This document shows positions 57,669-64,000 of a DNA stretch of 64,000 nucleotides, one piece after another; the stretch's first letter is position 1, and each line of letters starts with the position of its first letter. Source of the stretch: Hsuehochloa calcarea (Eukaryota; Streptophyta; Magnoliopsida; Poales; Poaceae); contig CM070606.1 of the NCBI GenBank assembly GCA_036346395.1, positions 21,872,915 through 21,936,914 of the forward strand, given 5' to 3'. The notes under the pieces are model-generated. The model had not been told where the DNA came from, did not search any database, and was given only the letters and a program-made list of their open reading frames with translations. A program made the position numbers and the translations under genes.

Positions 57669-59222
57669 TGACCAATCTTGCCGTAGTTGTGGCAACGATG
57701 CGTCTACGTCTTGGCTTTGCTTGCCACCGAATGGCGCGCACTGGCGCCCACGGTCATCACCTTAGCCCGTCCTCGCTCTCGCACAGCGTCTTTGCGCGGC
57801 TTGCCACGCTTATGCGCTGTCGTGGAAGAAGGCTCCCTTCTTTACATCACCTTGGCCGGCGACCATCGCTCCCGAGCGAGGAGCTTCCGCCAATGGTGAC
57901 CAGGTCCCGAGGCGCCAGGCTCATCGCCGTCAACGACCTTGAGGCGACCGCGCGCCTCGATCGTCATCGTGGAGAGGTCCAAAGAGAGACTCGGACGAGC
58001 GAGCCGTCGCTTGTACTTCTCGGGGCGCAGCCGGAAGAGCTTTTCCACGCTCTCTCCTCGCCAGTAGGTGTCGCCGCCCGCATCGCGCGGCTTATGCAAC
58101 AGAGTGTTGAGACGAGAGCAAAGTCATCCACGCCCTCACTGGCTTGAAGGTCGTGCTCCCACTCCGTCGCGGCGCCGCAATGTAGACTTCGCGCGCGGTC
58201 GCTCCGATGCGTCTTTGCAGCGATGGCGTCCCAAGCCTCTTTAGCGATCAGCTTGTTAGTAGCGAATCGCATCTCGGCGGGATCGCAGCGATGAGAGCAT
58301 CCAACGCCGTCGATCCCGGTCGTGTCGACGTCGCCAGTCTCGGATCGCATCCCACATATGCCGCACTGGAGCTTTACCTCATCACCGCAGACCCGCTCGG
58401 CGTAGTTGGTCTTCGTGAGGGTAGGCCACCCGCCAGCGGGCCGACGCCCTCGACGACGACTGGTACTCGTGGCGACCACGGTGCGCATCAACCGGGAGAG
58501 AGCGCGTCGCTGTGGAAGGCCGCTCTCTGTCGACCGACCCAGCACGCCGCCGTCTTGCGCTTCCTCCGAGAGCGCCACCGCGTCCGCTGCTGTCTGGCCG
58601 TTCGCTTGCGCCGCTAGGCGCGCTGTCGCTTCATCGCGCCGCATCCGCCGCCACCGCCTCCCTCTCCGGGCTCAAAGGTCCGCTCGGCCATCATCTATCA
58701 CGGATATGGAGTCGCTGTTCTTTGCGCCATGCCTTGACCTCCTTGACTTCGCCGCCGCCATCTAGCTGCGCCCGCCCGCTTCCGCCTCACGCTCTCCACT
58801 GCGCCGCGCTCGCCGCCAGCCGACCTTGCCGCCCTTTGACGCTTCTTTTCGCGCCGTGATCTCTGCGCCGCTTCGCTCATGGCTGCTACTGCTGGGCGAA
58901 GCTCGGCTGCTCACGACGCCAGGCTCGAGGCGACCGAAGGCCGAGATCGCCTGCGGACATGGCGCGCCATCGGGGAAGCATCACGTGGAGAGGGGTCGCC
59001 GACGAGCCGCCGCTCGCCTCCGGAGAGTGGCGGGGATACCGGAGCTAGCTGCTTCACTACATTGGGTCTGCTGCGAGGCCGAGACGGAGATGAGCAGAGA
59101 TGCTCAGGGCTCTGAGGATAGTATAGCTCTAATACCACTTGTTACTCATTTGAGTCTTCTTGTTGGTGATAGCAAGATCCTTACTCTCATGGAGAGGATG
59201 ACACTTGGAGATGGGGCAATTT
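57669..59222 (-). mobile_element. Copia fragment, right inverted arm (LTR end, PBS, gag)
   Basis: Reading on the minus strand: LTR end (59222 to 59140, GCCCCATCTCC...GAGTAACA), primer site AGTGGTATTAGAGCT (59139-59125), then the same gag as the left arm: LTKTNYAERV (about 58400), FATNKLIAKEAWDAIAA, EGVDDFALVSTL, RVSLWTSPR and RLKVVDGDEP. It stops within the nucleocapsid knuckle region near 57670. About 1.5 kb is therefore present twice, head to head. Confidence 0.75.
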
Positions 59223-59358
59223 TACGACGAGTCGCCTGTCTCCGAGAGGAGTGGGAGAGACAGTGAGGCTGCTGCTGCACTCATTGGGCACGCCAAGTGA
59301 GGCCGAGACGAGATGAGCAGGAGATGTTCAGGCTACAGGATAGTATAGCTCTGATAAC
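59223..59358 (-). mobile_element. Third partial copy of the same gag leader
   Basis: On the minus strand, a primer-site-like TTATCAGAGCT (59357-59347) is followed by CTATCCTGTAGCCTGAACAT and a leader matching 55530-55630 of the left arm. It abuts the truncated LTR of the right arm at 59222/59223. Confidence 0.65.
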
Positions 59359-59436
59359 AAAGTGTTTATTGCCCAAAATGGTGTCTTCTTGGAGAAAGAG
59401 TTTCTTTCAAAGGAGTCGGTGGGAGCAAGGTTGTGA
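59359..59436 (+). pseudogene. Copia pol fragment, right half
   Basis: KVFIAQNGVFLEKEFLSKES, then GARL and a stop. In copia polyproteins this block follows G-Y-Y-F-x-N-P-x-E-G within about ten residues, which is how the fragment at 55060-55215 ends. The two halves therefore probably belong to one pol copy split by the 4.1-kb inverted cluster, with a few codons lost. Confidence 0.65.
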
Positions 59437-61497
59437 GAACCTGGGCGATTTAGTTGGTAATGCTTAACCCTCCAATTGGTACTAGCATCACAAATTAAAT
59501 TTCTCTGTCTCGATGTATTTTGTACCACACAGGAGCGGTACACATACACAATCACAAATATCAATATCAATATCATTCCATACCCAAGTTCTTACATTAT
59601 CGAAACTTCAGGATTTACAACATATTAAACTTACAAGGTTCAGTTTTATACAAAAGGGCCGACCAGCCAAATAAAAAGATAAATATCAAGTACGCAGCGG
59701 AAAATAGTGAAAAACTGAAATAAAAATATGAATTAATCATAAATAAAGTCCCAATGGCTTGCCATAACCCGCGGGGCAACCGAATTCAATTTTACCATAG
59801 CAAATCGACGTTCTTGCGCAATCTTTCCTTACCCAATTCAATTTCACACCTACTTTCCAGGTTAGTAAATAAAAGCAAATAGTAAACACACGAATGTACT
59901 CCGCAAGACTTTACCAAGCCTATACATAGCTACATGCAAGCTCTACTGAAAGGAGAAGGCAATAGTGTACATTTTCAGCACAAAGCAACATTTCAATCGA
60001 ATATAAGTAGTAGATTAAAATTGCAAGTTTAGCAAACGTTTTTAATACTTCAAATAACAGCGAGAAATTAACATTAGACATCAACAGAACATCTACAGGT
60101 AGCTGCCCCTGCACACAAACATAGCATGAGAACCACTCTAAATACTACTTGATCAAATTTTAAGTATAAAATTCCAAAATGTCTTACTCTTGAAAGACCC
60201 TCACAAGCGTGTCCATAACCAAGGACTTGGCTATTCGAATAGATTAAAACCTGCAGGGGTGTATAACTTAAACCACATGTCAAATCGCTCCTTTTGCTAC
60301 CGGATAAAGCACACTTTCGAAGGTATGCCGGCAGAGCTAAGTCCTACGAGATGCTTTCCAATGAGATGTATAAGCTAAGAGTCGCCCGCATGGGGGAAAC
60401 CCTCTGTGAACTGCCCTTGTGTGTGCAGACAGGGCTCCCACGGAGGACCCATACGTTGTGTCGGAGACATCGGCCCACCATGCAGCTATCGCGATGCCCC
60501 CAAGAGGGAACTTAAAAGGACTCAGCCGCATATTATCGTTAATAATATAACATTTTTCTCCTAAAACCACCACCTGCGACTCCGAGCTAACAGACGCCAA
60601 AGTACCAAGTCAAGTGCGCTCTCATATGTCCCTCATGTGGATGCACACAATAGTGCTTGGTCCGGTGGAACAAGATGTTCGGTCGTTGTTGACTCGGGCA
60701 CGAGCCACACAACCAATAACCACACCTACAACCATTTGCCTGAGTCCAAATCGTTTTTTTTTATTTTTAGTTTCCAAATATAATAGCACAGAGTGCTAGA
60801 TATAACATAATAAAAATGCTTAATGATGATCAAGGTCATCGACAAAGTCGACAACCGCCCAATCTACCGGAAGCTAAGCATTGCGAAGCATGGTACCGAA
60901 TAAACATAAATAGACCATATAACATCCTCTGGGCTCTAATCCACCAGCAGAATTATTAACTTAGGCTAGTGGCAGGGGATGAACAATTTTAGGGAATTCA
61001 TTCAATAGGATTAACTACCTCTAATCGCAAACATAATTTGTCGAATAAAACATGCATACATACAGTTGCAAAATAAGATAATAGTTCTTTATGTATTAGG
61101 ATCAACATGCATCAACGAAATGAGTGCTTGCCTTTGTTTGCGGGTACTTTGGACAGTCACATGATCATCTCTGTTGCACTCCCGAATCATCATCTAGCGA
61201 TAAGTACCGACAAAGTGAAAACACCAAAATTCCAAAAGTCTTCAAAAATTATGAAATTAATACAAAAGGTAGATTATGATTTAATATGAATTTAGCAACA
61301 AAAATTATTCGATTTGGAATTCGAATGTGAAAGTTATAACCTAAACCATTTCTGCCAGAAGAGTGTTCGCTTCGAGTACTGCTTTCTTCGAGTACTATTC
61401 GTTTCGAGTATTGCTGGTTCGAGTGCTATTCGTCGTTTTGAATACTGTTCATTCAACTTCACGCGGTCGAAAAGATGTTTGACTAAACTTGGTCAGA
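59437..61497. other. No gene recognised
   Basis: AT-rich interval with only short open frames. No exon-like series, TIR pair or LTR pair was found by eye. A slightly GC-richer island at about 60380-60520 has no domain motif. Confidence 0.4.
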
Positions 61498-61733
61498 AAG
61501 AGGTTCGACTACACGTGGTAGGAAGGAGGTTCGACTACACGTGGTCAAGGAGGCTTCACTACCAAGTTGGAAGGCGCCTCGACTATAGGTGGTCGAAGGA
61601 GGTTTCGACTACAGTGGAAGGAGGCTTCGACTACAGGTGGTTGGAAGGAGACTTCGACTTCCTGGTCGAAAGGAGGCCGCGACTACAGGTGGTCGGAAGG
61701 AGGGAGGCTTCGACTACAGGTGTGTAACACCCC
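61498..61733. repeat. Minisatellite, unit about 28-30 bp
   Basis: About eight imperfect copies built on GAAGGAGGCTTCGACTACAGGTGGTCG-type units (each with TTCGACTAC and GGTGGTCG). Because unit lengths vary around multiples of three, the plus strand stays open for part of the array and repeats the peptide words FDYRW and GGFDY. It is followed by GTGTAACACCCCTACCGCTA, which resembles a retroelement-associated sequence. Confidence 0.8.
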
Positions 61734-62691
61734 TACCGCTATTCGGCCCGAATGCTACCACTACACCTTAGTTATTACAAACTTTGCAGCCTAATTTAAC
61801 AACTAGTCATAATCAAACAAAAGTAAATTATCTAGGAGGATGGTTGTGACTACATGTGTCGAGGGTGTGCTATTCTCCTTCCCAGTGTAGGTCATCTGCG
61901 GCGTTCACCTAAAAGAAAACCAAGTAAATAAGTGTGAGTCCGAAGACTCAGCAAGCACATAATACAACGATAAACACTGCCACTATATCATTATTTCCAT
62001 CGTTAACATTCCATTAGTGCAAAACCTCATTAACCTACATGCTCATTTCATGATCCATGTATGCGAATGCACATCATGCTCATGCTCATATGCATCTCAT
62101 CAGCTGATACCGGTATCGCGGAGTGTTCACCCGTTGATGACACACTCTTCCCCCATCTTCGTTAGGATGGGGTCCTTACATTGTAGGACTTTGTTAGTCC
62201 CTACAGATGTAAGACTTTATCTAGAGCACACCGGATTAGTCATGTAGCTTTCACCGACCGCACCTAATAGTTACATGACTTTCACCGTCTGGCTCATGCA
62301 TTCTTTCCATGATGCAAATGCACATGTCCATTGTCATTATCATGATTCATCATTGTCAACATTAATGAGTAGTCTCATTACTCACCTTGTCCCAACATTA
62401 TTGCCATCAACATATGAACATTATAATGTAAGCATCATCATGTAAACATTATCATGTCGTGCAAACATCACATATTTCATAGCATTCATAGGATATCGCT
62501 ATATCATGCACTTCCTCATTAACTGCTGAGCGAGTAACATGCGGATGACGCTGCCTCCAAACCTCCACTGTAGATAGGCAATGGCCGTACTCAAAACAAG
62601 ATAACAAGATAAGTACACATACTGACGACATGATCCTATGCAAAACGACACTAACAAACCCCTTTCATTTTTTTCTCATTTTCTTCTCTTT
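61734..62691. other. No gene recognised
   Basis: AT-rich, with many CATCAT/TCATG words and no coding frame over 80 codons. The first part (GTAACACCCCTACCGCTATT...) looks like internal or LTR sequence of an unidentified retroelement, but no pair was found in the window. Confidence 0.4.
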
Positions 62692-62791
62692 NNNNNNNNN
62701 NNNNNNNNNNNNNNNNNNNNNNNNNNNNNNNNNNNNNNNNNNNNNNNNNNNNNNNNNNNNNNNNNNNNNNNNNNNNNNNNNNNNNNNNNNN
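62692..62791. other. Assembly gap (100 N)
   Basis: Exactly 100 unknown bases, a conventional length for gaps of unknown size. Order and distance across it are not established by the sequence. Confidence 0.98.
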
Positions 62792-64000
62792 AGTAGTCAC
62801 GAAAACTCGACTAAGTAACTTAGATGTTGTTGACACATTTTCCTTCTCATTGCATTCTTTAACCTTTCCTTTCTTGATTCAAAATCACTTGACATATCAA
62901 GCTTCACATTGTCTTACGGTAGTATCAAAGACCACGACTCAATTAGTCGTAGAAAGAGGCATCGATCGATAGAGCGGAAGGTGCAGCAAGTGGTAATCTT
63001 GCATCAACATCGGAATGTTGTGCGAGAGAAGATAAAGCAAGGTTTATGGTAGTCTCAACTTAACCCCACCTTCACTAGTTCTATTTGGCCAGGCTTGGAA
63101 AGGAATGCATTGGATGAATGCATGAAAAGATGCATATATGAATTCAACTTTATGACAAATTTAGGTTGGATTAGTGAGTGCAAACTTTCACATGCATGCT
63201 TACATGATCCAATCAAAATGCAAGACAAATTCATTTTTGCTAGGTGAGCATCATATTCGATGACAACAAGAAGTTCTAGGACCAATCAAACAATTAATTT
63301 AACAATTTGAATAAACATTCAATAAGACCTACACATACTAGTATTATCATCTTAAACTTCACACATACATGAAAAGTAGTTAATGACATAAAGAGCAATT
63401 GACTACATAAGCAAACCTAGTATGATTTAAAACACTTTCAGTTAAGCAAGACTAAAATGAGCAACTCTCATATCATATTATAATAAGTTCACTTCTCATT
63501 CATTAAAAGACAAGCATGTTCTTTTAACTCCATAACAATCTAGCTCATCATGCTATATTATCCTTGACATTCAAAAAATTAAACTCATGCAAGGATATAT
63601 GAGCACGGCAAGTTGTTAATTTCCAAATTGGTTAACAATTTTAAGCTAAAGAAATTTAAAGGCAATTTCAATTTATACTTTACATGTTTAGTCATTTTCA
63701 TACTTTGATCACTAAGATGAACTACTACCCATGCTTCATGATTTATACAACTTGAGTAACACGACATGCATGATTTAATTTAGAAACTATATGCATGATC
63801 AAAGTATAAGGATCACGATGCCTAGCAAGTAATTTGGGGTATCTTCTACCCCTTTTATGTGCAAAAAAGGTCCTCTACCCCCATTAAACATTTTAATGCA
63901 TAAAAGATGAGGTGAGGAAAGAATGAGAAAAATGAGAGAAAACGGGCAACGGGTATGCAATTTAACTCTAGCATGTACAAATCATTCCAAAATCACCAAA
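62792..64000. other. No gene recognised
   Basis: AT-rich sequence to the end of the window, with no open frame above 80 codons and no recognised repeat ends. Confidence 0.4.

Noticed and set aside
55554..58865. Many long overlapping frames on both strands suggesting GC-rich genes
   Set aside because: Motifs for copia gag and protease (TKTNYVEW, VDDFALRL, ATHHMTGRR) identify the region as inverted copia fragments; the other frames are shadows of high GC content.
62630..62836. Open frames on both strands through the run of N
   Set aside because: They are open only because the 100 unknown bases contain no stop codons.

Overview
The window is plant nuclear DNA, most likely from a grass and possibly Oryza. 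The evidence is the content: dense nested Ty1/copia retrotransposons primed by initiator tRNA-Met, Mutator-like, CACTA, hAT and Helitron-like DNA elements, MITEs, and one intron-split TPR gene remnant. A 100-base run of N marks an assembly gap. I see no bacterial genes, no tRNA or rRNA genes and no CRISPR array. Species assignment is inference.

Layout. 1-3621: non-coding repeats and a decayed CACTA (TNP2-type) transposase. 3622-8242: a minus-strand copia element with an internal deletion. 8353-10606 and 28613-28880: the two halves of one decayed MULE transposase. They are split by an 18-kb copia element (10612-28607, TSD ACCTA) that itself carries a reverse solo LTR (12782-14634, TSD GAGCG) and a second copia element (19693-27915, TSD TGTTT). 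All these copia elements share LTRs of about 1.8 kb, clusters of CGGTC-S-GACCG palindromes, several polypurine tracts and a long gag with a coiled-coil extension. These traits fit the Sirevirus (Maximus/SIRE) lineage. None has a working pol. One keeps a fused scar of protease, RT end and RNase H.

29594-34436: a Helitron-like segment holding a 4.4-kb hAT element with an 8-bp TSD (GTGGCCAC). 34659-50484: ten minus-strand exons of a TTC27-like TPR protein. They form an otherwise consistent reading frame, but with one in-frame stop and one damaged splice donor. One of its introns has grown to about 11.5 kb through three copia insertions (35394-39177, 39800-46684 and, nested in the latter, 41335-46410). 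Two small TIR elements sit in another intron.

51170-59436: copia debris, comprising a pol pseudogene carrying a solo LTR, another pol fragment split in two, and between its halves a head-to-head inverted pair of gag regions. 59437-64000: no gene recognised, one GC-rich minisatellite and the gap.

The window is best read as a record of successive insertions and deletions. The only host-gene candidate is the TTC27-like remnant. I found no convincing new biological system. The best leads are a hairpin conserved in seven LTR copies, the pol-deletion scar, and the in-frame stop in the TPR gene.
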